Below, piece by piece: positions 1 to 43,911 of a stretch of 64,000 nucleotides of DNA. This stretch comes from Cristatella mucedo (lineage: Eukaryota; Bryozoa; Phylactolaemata; Cristatellidae). Within the stretch, counting starts at the first letter, position 1. Each line of letters opens with the position of its first letter. Both the position numbers and the translations under genes were made by a program. The stretch spans positions 389,501 through 453,500 of the forward strand of contig WPIO01000124.1 in NCBI GenBank assembly GCA_009760855.2. The letters run 5' to 3'. A model generated the notes under the pieces. The model searched no databases. It was not told where the DNA came from and saw nothing but the letters and a program-made list of their open reading frames with translations.

Positions 1-337
1 CATTTTAGGATCTCGAGAAAGATCTGGAGTCGTACTTCTAATACCTAAACAAACTCCTGCTTCGGCACAACTGCTTCAATAAGGAGAGCAACGTTGTGGA
101 GATGCCCTAGCAGAGAGTAACATTCTGATATACTGGCATGATCACGATGTATGGATCATTTGTTTGTAGAAATCAACTATTCGTTATTGTACGTATGAAA
201 ATAAATTTAATCGAGCAAAAGATAAGCATTTTCTTGCTGCCACAGTTAAGTGCAATCAACAGATATTGTTAATACCTATCAGTAAAGGTGCAACCGGCCT
301 CATATGATTAGGCGACACCGATGCTTCACATGATACT
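1..337. other. Region 3' of POLR2E
   Basis: This stretch lies downstream of the POLR2E stop codon on the minus strand. It is AT-rich and contains no exon I can recognise. It should hold the POLR2E 3' UTR and the start of the intergenic spacer. Confidence 0.6.
206..211 (-). promoter_or_regulatory. Possible POLR2E polyadenylation signal (ATTAAA)
   Basis: The plus-strand hexamer tttaat reads ATTAAA on the minus strand, the commonest variant of AATAAA. It lies about 127 bases past the POLR2E stop codon, a normal 3' UTR length. I see no canonical AATAAA on the minus strand between it and the stop. The assignment is positional inference only. Confidence 0.4.
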
Positions 338-3300
338 TCACATGACCAGACGATATGTGATGTATCTTCCAGCTGTTTCACTTGGTCGGCAAATCTTGAC
401 CACCTGAAAGTTTGCAAAACTAATTAATCGAAGATGTTTGATATCAATGGTATTGTAGCCAAAATTTTAAATGCCTTACCTGTCCACGCTTCAGGCCGAA
501 GTATCGAGCGACGGGATCACCCGACTGAATCTTTGGAAGCTGTGACTCTTTTAGTTTACTAAGAAATGTTAAGTTTATAACGTGACATTGTCGGAGCTGT
601 ACATGAAATGCTCAATAAGATCACTAAAAATCGAGCAAAGTGAACAGGCACGAAACTCGGATGGTTTATAGGCCGCCACATCAAAGGATACTATTTCTCC
701 AACAATTCCTTTTTTTCATCGGGTGTCATGACGACGTGTTCTGGTACCAACTACAAAACATTTAAATTTACATTCACGCTACATTCACGACATCGCTTAA
801 GAATGATGGCAATGCTGTGCTTATTATTCCTTTTTTTGGGGAGATCAAAACAGCAAGTGGCATTACAATCCACAATTTGCGTCTCACATCAACACCAACA
901 ACACCGTCCTTCTTTCGGTGTGTTTATTTGCAGGCCCGTGCCTGTTCACCCAGGAGTTGTGTTGCACTTACTTCCCCAAACCCCCTATTACCATTTGGAC
1001 TGAAGCTGGCATCAGCAAAACGGCTGATTGTCTGATGTTGCAAGAAGAACATAGGAAGCCTAGGAAGGTTGAGCTCAACCTTCCTAGGCTTCCTATGTTC
1101 AACATTCTATTGACCTTTATATGAAAATATAATTTATAAACATGCATCAACCCAGTGGACATCCACGATAGCTTACTTGAAAGTAAAGCCGTATGCATAT
1201 AATCACAGACTTAAGTTCACAGGACCTTACCAAAACTAAAGACTAAAACGGCTGAAAGTAAGGCCGTATGCATATAATCAGCAGTACAGAGCATTTGAAT
1301 ATCATGATTTCAAATATTAATGCAAGAATTTTGGCAGTTCACAAATAACATTCAAGAAAATATAGCTATAAGGCCTACCAGGGAAGTTGTCAACTTTGGT
1401 CACTGGCAAGTCAAACTACAACCATCGCATCCTTCGATTACCAGCTCCATGACTTGACGACTAGCTCATCAACTCACTTCACACTCATATTTCAGGCAAT
1501 GCATAATTACGGTCAGATTTGAGTTTTACAGGGTAAGGGTCCAGTCAAGTCAATAAATGGTCCCATACTACATCCAAAGTTGTGTCAAGTACATGATGAT
1601 TCTGAAAAAAGTACATAACAATCCCTGTAAATTCCAGTATTTTACAAACTCGATGCAAATATCCACTAGAAGCTGGGATTTATCGTAAGAAGCAACACCT
1701 GTGACAAATGATGCCTAGTAGGTATGCCTAACAGGTTCAAGACACAAATAATTGACCCGTTTAGGCAGGTGCTGTAAGCTTCCTATATACAATAATCAGG
1801 ATACATGCACCACCAATGTATGGCTCGACGTATGCCGTGTCGACTTTTCGAAATAAAGACGACTGTTTTGGGCACTTCTTACTGATGGTCAAGTTCATAT
1901 GTATTAGGCCCATATGGTTAATAATAACACATCGTTTTTATAGGCCCGTAAGAGAATCTAATGTCTATCCAAGTGCTTTAAACTTGTGCAAGAGAATCAA
2001 TACACATGGGGTTACTGTCATACACGATATAATACATGCAAAAGCAAACAGGTATCATGATTAAGCCAGCAAACAACCGAAGAAAACATGAAAGGCACTC
2101 ATGGGCACCGACTAATAATAAGGCCTCTCTAGCTACAAACAACATGCTCTCAATCATTGACAGGTAGGTACGGACAGGAAGTCCACAGACTAAAAAGATG
2201 CTGGCTGGGGTGAAGGGAAAGCTGACCAAAACAGATGCATCTTTAGCACGAACGAACATATACTCGTATATGTAATCTCCATAGGACTGAAAGTTCAGAT
2301 CGCAATTAAATAAGTAAAAGGGAGAGTATTAATAGCGAAACAAATATAAAAATATATAATAAAATTGATTTGTACAGCGCCCCAAGAAAACTTTATCTCT
2401 ACTCTTGTGCTTCACATATGCCTCGGAGCTCGAGCCCAAAACCTCGGCCAGACCTTGGGTTGGGGCGAGCACCTTAACCACTGGGCCAAACCAGCTCGGC
2501 ATACATAAACAGATCAATGTGTGGTCACATGACTATTCAACGTCTCATGGATGCCACCGCATAGAACTTATGTTTGGCCACTTCCGTCATGATGCCTAAC
2601 AATGATGAGCTAAGGTTCCCGGATGTCTCATTGACTTGTTTGGGCCAGCCTCTGCCACACCGACTCTCGGAACGAGACCAGAGCATGCTGCCAGTTGCAG
2701 TGATGGTACAACTGAAGGTTTCTGAAGGTACAAGAGTGAAGTTTTGAAGAGTTCCTGGACGTCAATTCCTCCAGATACATGCTGTAAGCTGGTGGAGTCA
2801 ATGCCGAGACGATTGGGTGAAGTTATCACAGATCATGGTGCCTCGAGAAGTTATTGATTGTATGTACCCAATCGGTTACATGCGGTTGTACATTTCATAG
2901 CTTGCTGCATAATAAAAACTGCTACAGAGTTAGATCCAATCTAAATCTTGTGTGTTTAGAGTAAAGTGGTGTGCTGGCAGCAGGTGCGTAGAAACTTTTG
3001 GAGGGCAGTGTATGTACGGGTTCAAGCTCCCTACACCAGCCCACCCAAAGCAACCTCACATTACACTCCATCACGGCTATTTTCACAGACTTTTAGAAAT
3101 AAGCATCTCCATAACTCCCCCCTTTTCTCTCCACACTCGTAGAGGTTCGCCATCCGTAGAACTTTCCTCGGCTCAGCAGGAGTCCAGTGCCGGTATTTAC
3201 AAATGGCAAATGCTAGCCTCTTGTGTTAGTGAATAACGTTAAGTGGTTAACATTCTCTTAGCAACTCTGGAACTCATATGTTGCTTATCGAGCCTCACCC

Positions 3301-6300
3301 ATCGTTTTTTCTTCGAAGACAGTAATCCCGAAGAGCTCCAAATCTTTCTAAATATTAATCGAACTTCTGAACCTGCCATGCATTGCCACCATCTTCCATT
3401 TTCCCCGTCCTCCAATACAGTAGAGTGTGGAAGTCTAGAAGCTCTGAAGCCTTCAATGCATCGTCACGGTCTGTTTTTGTTTCTTTAAATTGTACCTCAT
3501 TATTGCTTCTGCAATACCAAGCTTTTTCAGAGTCGTTCAATTAGAATAACCCTAGTTTGTCAGTGAGGAGAGGATAGAAGCACTCACTTCGACTCATAAA
3601 GTTTGGGAAACCAAGTCATCTTTGGCGGAGCGGTTCTTACCACCAAAAGCTGCTAAAGCCAAAATGGCCACAATGGACAGCATAGCACACAGATAATGCT
3701 TGTAATTGCATCTGGAAATTTTCCAGCGCAATTCGCTGTAGTAGTAGGCTGTCACGGTTAACCTAGGCAGACAGGCAACTCTAGTTTTCGGAGTTCGAGG
3801 AATAACTTCACGGGTACCTTTGCTGGTAATTTGACTACAGGCCACTGAATCATCTACGATACTATATGCAGGCTGAAGCTAATAAGCTCCCTTTTATCGA
3901 TATAGAACACATTTTACACCCACTTCATAATTAACCTGCAAATTTTATAGGGAATATACTTGGAAAAACTCAACAAGTTACGAGACCTGCCGAGTGTGGA
4001 TTTTTTGGGCAAGCACTTGTATAAAAATGCCATACAATAAATGCATATTTGCCGATATGATAACCTCGACTCACTCTTAATAATATTAATATAATAACAA
4101 CAATATCTGTAATACATTTTCTAATATTTTAAGAGTAGAAAATCACTCCGGGGTCTTTTTTTCTGCTGAAAAGGAACCACATGTACAGATTAATGATCGT
4201 GACATGCACAATTAAAGCCCGCTTGGGCACAAAGGAGGATTCATATGGACCAAATATATACTATAGACAATGAGGTTTTAGTGGTAGGCACATCTAAACG
4301 ATAGTATATACAATTCATTTGCATAGTAGGCAAGAGGAGTGACCTTGAAGTAGATTCGATATAAGTAATGTCATCATACATGGGGCATACAGTGGCAGCG
4401 GATGCAGCAACGATCCTTAACCGATATCGGGACGGTGACTGGGTGTATTTCAGGTCATTGACAATCTCAAGTCGTGCTAAACTAAAACCGGAAGAGGTAA
4501 CTGCCAGTTGCCTATTGAACTCATCTAAATGGCTAAGCATGTTTCTATTCTCAGTTATAGGCAGACGCCATTTTTTCACATTCTTAGCAGCTTCCATTCG
4601 GCATAAAGTTCAGGAAACACTGCAATACTTGGGATTTTATCTTGATTCATACGAAGGAAAGATTTTTCGGCTCAGCACATGCAGTTGCAGCATAGAAATG
4701 ACTGTTAATTATCAGACGAGCATTTCAGACAGTCATCACCCTGTCGCACGACATATCTACAGCAATTGAATGAATGCAAGTCTATCGAAGATGCTAAATT
4801 GCTTGAAAAAACTACTGGGAATGCATTCGATCTTGGTCAGCTTACCTGATGTTCAGTTATATTGACTAGCAGCTCAGCCTCGAGGAACTGTTCCAGTACA
4901 TACTTCGGAAGAAGATCAGTTAGTGCCTGTTATTATTAAAAAGCACAGCCAAGGCAATACAATCCGTTATATGGTTGAATTGATCAACTTTGAAATGTAC
5001 TAGCAAATATGCAAGTGCCTCATCAGACCCTTCAGCAGGGTTTACCAATACTTTTGGAAGAAGCCCCACCTCGAGATAGCAGAACTTCATGTAGTTTGGA
5101 ATGCTTCATGGATGAAAAGATGCTTCAAGCACTATTTATTTAGGAAATGATTATTACATTATCATAATCCTTTCCAGAGCGATTTGCCTAAGCAGTCTTT
5201 GACATAAGTGCATATCCTTTTGAATTATGCTTTCCGATTTGTCCTTAATATGTGCAACAAGTTAAACTATGTTACCCTTGTTAAATTATTATAGCCACCA
5301 GTGGAACATTCTTCTTGGACCCGAAATGCAACGATTTTAGCTACACTGTCACAGTGATTAAAATTGGTCTACTCCTCTGCTCAGCTTGGAACCTAACCAG
5401 GTACGACCCGTTTATCTTGAATGACTAGGATAACACTAGATGACGGATTTTAATACACTATTCTTTCTATGGGTACAAATTATGTGTTCCTAATCCCGCA
5501 TGCAAAACAAACAGACGATCGCTATTGTTCCACAAAAACTCAGCACTTGTGGTCAGAACACTATTTTTGAAATGGTCTGGTTTTGTTTTTCGACACGTTT
5601 CCTACGATAAGTCCAGCAAAACCTATCCAACCGAAGTAAAGAATTATAGCATCCTGATGTACAAGCAGAGATGTCTCAGCATTTCAAATTGTATTCAAAT
5701 ATGTTAAGTATTGGCCGAGTTAAGCATTTACAAGGTACAAAGCTACACTGACGAAGAAACTTTTGTGAAGTCACAAGCATGCACCATAACAAGCTTTTCT
5801 GCATGTACCTCGATCTACCAAGGTTCAACAAGTTGGGATACAAGTCGCATACGATTGCAAGATCGGTAAATTTGTTATGTGTAGATATATTGCTTTCAGT
5901 TTACATTCGGGTTAGACATGGTTTGCGTAATCATTTTTCTTTTATGAGGAAGTCGTTGGAGCTTCCGATCCCATTTCTAACATGTCTTTTAAAAGGTACT
6001 CCAAACACATTTTCGATTGTCGGACCAATTTTGTAAGTATTTTCTTTACTTTCTCTTAACAAAGATAAGTATCACTCAATAATTTAAATAATATATAGCA
6101 ATTAAAATATTAAAGCTATCAATACTCTATGAAATCGACATGACCGCGTCCTATTTTCAAAACTTTTAAATGAACATTTACTAAAAGGCAGGTTCGTGAA
6201 GGAATCTGTAATGTAATGTAATGTATCTCCGTCTGTAACTCCACAAAGTCATAAAGACTATTTGGGTGTTATGCAGCAGAGTTTGGCGCACTCACACCCT

Positions 6301-6669
6301 AAGCGGCTTTCGGTAGGCATTCGGTAGCCAACAGACTTGGCCTCACGTAACAAAGAGAAAGTGGGAAGCATAGCAGAGTCAGGAGAGCAGTTGAGGTAGT
6401 GAGTAGCATGGACGTAGCAGCTCAGGACCGCTGAAAACGATGAGCCATAGTCGGCAGCAGGAGAGTAGTTGTAGTTTGCATTTAGGCTGGGATCGGGTGT
6501 TCTTCTTTGGGTGGCAAAGGTTTAGGGATCTGCAGCATTACTGAGCAGGCACGACATCACAACATGATCATCTGATCCTACATTGCATTGTGGGCAATAA
6601 AAAAGGTAAGTGATTGACACGAGCAAACAGACACGCAAATGCGTGTGCACACTAGCACACGAGCACACG

Positions 6670-6733
<64 letters not shown>

Positions 6734-9700
6734 TGAAAATACACGTGAGCAAGTATGCAGTAGTATCCACACACTGCAGCCGATGCAACAATATGCACAA
6801 ATGAAAAAGTAGAACAGCAGTAGCAACACATGCACACCTGTTTGGCAGATGGAGTCATGCCTGATTGGACGACAATAATAGCTCTTGAGATGTTCTCCTC
6901 CTGCATTTTTTGACAGTATGTCTTAATGGTCTTGATTCCCACCTTGAGTTCTTCAGGGAAGAACACAAACATTTGATCTGCCAAGAAGAGATTCAACATT
7001 GCAAAATATATTACAAGCAGCATCGTAAAAAGAGGGTGTCAAGCACACTACATAACAAGAGGCAGAAGATTACATTAAAGGTGAGGTTAAACACGCATGC
7101 CTTTTTTTTTACCATGCCCAGGAAATCTTGAGAATAAACATGAATACTTCAAAACTGCTAATGTAACATAGTGTGAATACTCACCAGTGGGATCATCATT
7201 GTGTGCCACGAGAATGCTCAGATCATTACGGCTTGGTTTCCGTTCGCTGAAAATTATAATTGCCATTATCCACCACATCACAGAAAGAAAATATAAATGA
7301 CAGTGGAAATGACATTGATTAGAAAGACTCGTCATATTTATTGTCCACAAATGGGTTCAAAGAGATGCAGTTATAATGACATACCATGACCGTCTCACAG
7401 CCAGTTGGTCATTGCATTATAAGGCCAAGTGGGTTTTCCAGAGGTTAAACAAATAATAATATTGCACTTGATATCCCCAGTAGGGGTAACATAAGTGATT
7501 GACTGTTGTCTGCGGCCACTGTTCTCATTAAACTGGCGATGCTATCAAGAGCACGGCTAGTTAAACAACATTCGAATACATGGAGAAGGCGATCCATAAA
7601 AGCAGGCATTACTTCAGGGAATACGTAGACTGCCACCGGCTGACAGGAGAACTTCAAGTACACTTTTTAAGTATATACATTTTGCCTTTTCTTCTGATGG
7701 TCAGCGGTTCCGGAGCTATACTATTAATGTAAATATAGCTATACTATTAATGTAATTACAAGCTATACTAATTATGTGAAAGTCACTGTCACTGCATAGC
7801 ACAAGACTAAGCCGGCTCGTTTACAACAGTTGTTGAAGGTAGCACTGAATTGTGAGCTATCTCTATAGGATTGACTTGAAATAGTCACTATGCCTAGTCA
7901 TGACATCCCATAATGTCTTATAGAATAGCTAAGTTATTTTTGTTATCTAAGTTATTAGCCTGTCTTCCCCATCGGAGACTAGTTTATAATTCTTTTGATG
8001 GCCAGCAGTTAATGAACCACTGACATATCTGAGGTTGAATGTTGATCCCCAGAGCTCGTAGATTTTTTGGGCCGGCACCAAATATTTTTTTATCGGGATG
8101 CTTTCTCCTTTTTCTTAAAAAATACAAAATACTAGCTGATTTTTTTAAATTTTTTTTAGTATCTTTTTGATTTTTTTAGTATTTTTATTATCAGACCAAA
8201 CATCTTTACGAGAAAAAGAGTAAAACATTTGATTAACTCCTAGACCTTAACTAAATACAATAGCGATATATTAAGAATACATAGCTAATGGCATACCTGG
8301 GTCTATCACCAAACTGTTGCTTGAACTGCTCCAAGGTTTGGTCCAACTCATCTTGGGTCACCAGATAACCACGATCGTGAGACAGCTAGCAAAGAAAGGA
8401 TGTTTATATTTAGCAACACACATAATACAATAACATACAATTGTCTCACGCAATGACGAAAAAGTAAGAAGCATATTAGACCGAGAAGATCAGCCAATGA
8501 AATAACGAACAAAGGAGTAACAGAGATGACAGATGGTTACAACTACACAAACCACCAGCATATAGTTCCTAAGCTACCAAAGCCCGGAATCACTACTGGG
8601 TGACATCACAACACCTGATTTGACAACACTAAAATGGTTAAAAACCCATCAATTCTTCACAGTATTTGCATATCTTCTGCAGACACTGTTCAAGTAGTTA
8701 TCATTTATCAGTCGAATTCTTCTCCAAAAAGAATGTGTGCTGCTTCCGGCACAGCTGAAGCACGGGAATGATCTGACCTAGCAAGCAAGCCTACGCCTAC
8801 CCCCACGAACAATTTTTTCTGTCGCTTGGCGATTCTTGCCTTGGTTTGGCCCAGGGGTGAGGTGCTCGCCTTTGACGACTGAGGTCATTTGCTCTGGGGC
8901 CAACGGCACATGTGGAGCGCCCTGATAGAGATTAGGCTTAGGGTCTGTGCTTGGTCCGGTTCTTTTCACGGTTTATACTCTTCCTCTTGTCGACTTGATT
9001 GCCAGGCACAATCCAGGCTTTCATTTTTATGCACATGACTCACAGTTATACCTTTGCTGTGATCCCTCCCAACTTTCCAGAACGTCGAATTCTCTCAACT
9101 ACCATGCTAAATGTATTGATGACATCTGCATATGGATGGCAGCAATCTTTCTTAAACTGAATGATGATAAAACCAACTCACTAGTCATGGGAAAACCCAG
9201 TGATTCAGCAATTGGAAAGCTTACTGCCGAAAATCGGCTCGGTCAGCATATCTCCTGTTGCATCTGCACAAAATCTAGGTGTCCAGTTCCAAGGTGACGT
9301 TTTATTAGAGGATCACATCAGCTCCACAGTCAATTCTGCCTACTTTCAGCTAGCTAACATTGCTTAAATTCGGGCTTGCTTAGGCAGGGATACTACATCT
9401 AAATAGCCCCATGCACCTGTAACATTCCGTCTCAACCTTAGTAATACAGTCCGTGCAAAACTGTGCAGCTAGGATTGTCTGTCGTAAGCTTCGCAGTTGC
9501 CACAACACATTAATTCTCACCAACCTGCAGTGGCTCCCAGTAAAGCAGCACATCAACTTCAAGAGTCAATCACTTTTAGCTCCAATCATTCTCTGACTCC
9601 AGCCTACCAATCAGAACTATTGCCTGCCAGGTTAGCCATTATACCACCTGCTTTTCTGACTAAAATCGCATAGCTAGGCCTCGAACCAACCTCAAATCCT

Positions 9701-11639
9701 CGGGAGATCGTGCCTTTAGTTCGCATGCTCCCAAAGCCCGGAACTCACTCCCGGCTGACGTCACGACATTCCCTGACTTGACGAAATTTAAAAAGAAGCT
9801 TACAACACACGTTTATTACAGCATTTAGTGGGTCCATGTGCTTCATCCTTTGTGTGCTTACAAATGGAGACTGTGCATGCTGCCACTAATCATTCTCATG
9901 CTAACCCTGCGCATGCCACCTCCATGTTATGCTTGTTGACAATATGCATGCTACCACTTACCATTCGATCATGCTTCCTTTACAGCACATGTAAAGTGCG
10001 TACAGAGCGATCAGGTTCTCGTCTCCAATTTGAACTGTCTACCTCACATCAAAGAGCACATAGATAATAATGTCCTACCATTCACTTCCTTTGGATTACT
10101 TACATGAAACACTGATTCTTCTAGGCTTTGTATCGTACCACCTGCTACTGTTTGGTCGTTTTGCCTCTACTAAGTCTTAAAGACTCTCGACTGAGCCTCC
10201 CGCTCTTACCAACCCAAAGCCTCTTACCAAATGAGGTCACAATATACCATGACTTGATATTCAAAACAAAGCTAAAAGTCCGTCTACTTCACAGCATGAG
10301 CACCAGTGGCGATGTGCTTAAGCATTCTGACAACGTGCATGTTATTACCCCTAATCAGTAAATGTGCCTTCTTGTCAGCTTAAGTACTAGTGCTCAGTGA
10401 CTTAGTTTTTTTGGGACAGTGTGAAACATATTATTCCTACCTACCCTATAACATTGAAAATCGAAGGAAACCTCAAGCTTTGATATGGAAGGAAAGACAT
10501 CTATGTTTTGGTAATCACCGGAAAGCGAATCAGTAGTGACTTCGTTTCATCAACGTAAGGGCAACATTCAATGTTATACAGGTTAATTATACAAAATAAT
10601 ACAAATATGGTTCACAGTAGGCAGTTTTACAGGGTACACGACTGAATTTCGTAAACTAAAAGGTTACGTATGGTAAAGACCACATTGCTGTCATACTACA
10701 CAAGCTTAATTGCATTTTGCAGCCAGCTATAGCCGAATAAGGGGGTTGACTAACGTAGCAATAATCAGTGAGAGTTGCTAGCATCCTTAGCCAGCCAGTA
10801 ACTCCTACTTATGGTATACCGTAAGCTTCTATTTCTGGAGTGAAAACACGAGATGCTTAGTCCCAGATGTGTGCGTATATGCGTGTGTGGTTAGGTGACC
10901 AAGACATGCAAGTACATTAACAACAAATGTACAAAAACAAAAGGGTTTTTGGAAAATGCACGGGTCGTTTAGGGTTTCTGATACGAAATCAAGAAATGAT
11001 TCTAAGGGGATATTAAGTAAATTCCAACAAAGCAAGCTGGGTAATAAACTTGAAATGGAGCATGGAACAGCAAAATATATGACACGGACACACCCATACC
11101 CAAAACCAATAAAAAAACACTTTCAAGAACAAATCAGCAGACCTACTCAACTGCTAGGCAGCATGTGGTAAATTGGTCACTGAAAAGACATTTGAATCAC
11201 ATATTTCATAAATTTTCTGTAGCATTAAAAATTTTATGTACACCCGGCGTTAACTGCATCATTAAAAAAACGCCGTCGCGGTCGGCTTTCGTGACTAAAA
11301 CGTTCGCAAGAAGGAACTCCAGCAGTGCGGATATCGGTTTAACAAGCATCCTGGTGCAAGAAAATTTTTACTGAAAGGCTAGGGGAATTAAAATTATGTC
11401 AATGAAAAGCGCAATAAGCCTGCGACGGGACATTACACACATAAACCGGACAGAACTACATCGTTGCCTTAACCTGCTTGACTACAGACACTGCAACGGC
11501 AGTGGAAACGGCAAATTAAGAAGCTGAGATATAACGAGCACATAAGCAAGAGAAATAGAATAAGTTCGAATATGCTGCCTACCTGCATCACTGTCTTCCG
11601 AACTCGCCATAATTTGTACGTTTCATGTTCATCGTCCAT
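338..11639 (-). CDS. POLR2E: RNA polymerase I/II/III shared subunit RPABC1 (RPB5), complete, 8 coding exons
   Basis: This subunit is common to the three nuclear RNA polymerases; its C-terminal assembly domain packs on the largest subunit and its N-terminal jaw touches downstream DNA. Minus-strand exons: 11583-11639 (starts [19 protein letters not shown]), 8297-8385 ([19 protein letters not shown]), 7185-7246 ([12 protein letters not shown]), 6838-6977 ([18 protein letters not shown]), 4846-4926 ([20 protein letters not shown]), 692-750 ([13 protein letters not shown]), 480-558 ([19 protein letters not shown]), 338-403 ([16 protein letters not shown], stop). All junctions are GT-AG with matching phases. 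The exons total 633 bases, which is 210 codons plus stop, the same length as the human protein. An in-frame ATG five codons upstream exists, but MDDE is the conserved start. Introns 6 and 2 host LINE fragments. It is divergent from RSPH10B across 257 bp. No disabling change is visible. Confidence 0.97.
1047..1100. repeat. Perfect 54-bp palindrome
   Basis: Two 27-base arms meet without a spacer at the centre GAG/CTC (1071-1076), and every base pairs. One arm reads GAACATAGGAAGCCTAGGAA and then GGTTGAG. The arms are not part of any SINE or LINE copy that I see here. It could form a cruciform or, in the intronic transcript, a long perfect hairpin. Confidence 0.95.
2341..2502 (-). mobile_element. 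tRNA-derived SINE, family S2 (copy a)
   Basis: On the minus strand this begins with an A-box-like segment (ggtttggcccagtggttaag), has a B-box-like segment (gggctcgagctccg) about 50 bases later, and ends with agataaagttttcttggggc, then gctgtacaaat and an AT-rich tail. The 3' part matches the 3' end of LINE family A. Two other copies lie at 8841-8925 and 19318-19475. It sits in a POLR2E intron. Confidence 0.75.
5660..6035 (+). repeat. Unclassified interspersed repeat, copy 1
   Basis: About 370 bases here are diverged but collinear with 57450-57850. Shared blocks include the neighbourhoods of 'catgcaccataacaagctt' / 'catgctcaacaagctt', 'acatgtacctcgat' / 'acatgtaccttgat', 'aacaagtc' and 'tttagatat'. 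I see no tRNA promoter, RT motif or inverted termini, so its class is unknown. The open frame at 5779-6036 lies inside it and is not supported as a gene. Confidence 0.6.
6208..6483 (-). mobile_element. LINE family B, 3' UTR fragment
   Basis: Reading on the minus strand, the fragment ends with aagactatttggg-type sequence, then a cap of acagacggagatacattac repeats (the plus strand shows tgtaatgtaatgtaatgtat at 6209-6228). The same sequence occurs at 52801-53007 and, on the plus strand, at 45480-45585. It is a 5'-truncated copy without coding sequence, inside a POLR2E intron. Confidence 0.75.
6672..6731. repeat. (CA)n microsatellite
   Basis: About 60 bases of uninterrupted CA dinucleotide sit in the POLR2E intron next to the exon at 6838-6977. 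The Cys-Val and Thr-His open frames across it are translations of the repeat. Confidence 0.97.
7716..7785. repeat. Short tandem repeat, unit near 'agctatactattaatgtaa'
   Basis: Three imperfect copies of a roughly 25-base AT-rich unit occur in a row in the POLR2E intron. No function is apparent. Confidence 0.7.
8841..8925 (+). mobile_element. SINE S2 fragment (copy b)
   Basis: The 5' tRNA-like part (ggtttggcccaggggtgagg, tgctcgcc) is recognisable, but the copy lacks the S2 3' end. It is followed within about 20 bases by a LINE A fragment in the same orientation. It is either truncated or interrupted by that LINE. Confidence 0.5.
8940..10030 (+). mobile_element. Decayed LINE family A copy (RT 3' half and 3' UTR)
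   Basis: The first part reads [20 protein letters not shown] and continues with an RT active-site motif mutated from YADD to YAHD, then [12 protein letters not shown]. This follows the intact copy at 55311-56253 residue by residue until frameshifts near 9300. The 3' UTR (catttagtgggtcc, catgctgccactaa) can be followed to about 10030. It is 5' truncated within the RT domain and is non-functional. It sits in a POLR2E intron, antisense to that gene. Confidence 0.88.
10031..11582 (-). other. Remainder of the first POLR2E intron
   Basis: Apart from a Gly/Ser/Thr-type tail of the LINE fragment, nothing is recognisable here. The short open frames show no family similarity that I can see. Confidence 0.6.
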
Positions 11640-11896
11640 GATCACAAGGCGCACGAGCGGATTCTAACCTTACTAAGAGCCGAAATGGAGTCTCTGTGAT
11701 AATGAACCAACAGCGCTAACAAAACCAGACCATTTATGCAAGCAATACATCTGTTTAGTAATTTCAAAGTCATTTTACGACTAATTATTAAATATGTAGT
11801 ATTTATTGCATATTTAAAGTTCAGATTAGTGCATTAAGATGCTGAATGTGCCATCGGACTTTGCTGCAGGCTACCCTTGCTGTGCTGCTTAGCATC
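11640..11896. promoter_or_regulatory. Putative bidirectional promoter, POLR2E / RSPH10B
   Basis: Only 257 bases separate the two divergent start codons, so both 5' UTRs and promoters must lie here or overlap, unless undetected non-coding first exons exist. The segment is AT-rich (about 11740-11825) with no clear TATA box in a convincing position. A GGCAAC half-site of the RFX X-box type overlaps the RSPH10B ATG (ATGGCAACG). RFX factors drive ciliary genes, but a single half-site is weak evidence. Confidence 0.6.

Positions 11897-43911
<32,015 letters not shown>

Larger units (their letters stand above)
751..4845 (-). other. Large POLR2E intron (4.1 kb)
   Basis: This is the intron between the exon encoding the NITEH motif and the exon beginning LVPEH. 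Apart from the perfect palindrome at 1047-1100 and a minus-strand SINE S2 at 2341-2502, I recognise nothing in it. The open frames at 3243-3488 and 4241-4769 match no family I know and have no exon signals that I trust. Confidence 0.7.

Noticed and set aside
4241-4769. Overlapping ORFs of 118 and 133 codons on opposite strands
   Set aside because: They lie in a POLR2E intron, show no motif and have no splice context. Each is the shadow of the other.
6522-7023. Long Cys/Val-rich and His/Thr-rich open frames
   Set aside because: They are translations of the (CA)n tract. Only the minus-strand part at 6838-6977 is real, as a POLR2E exon.
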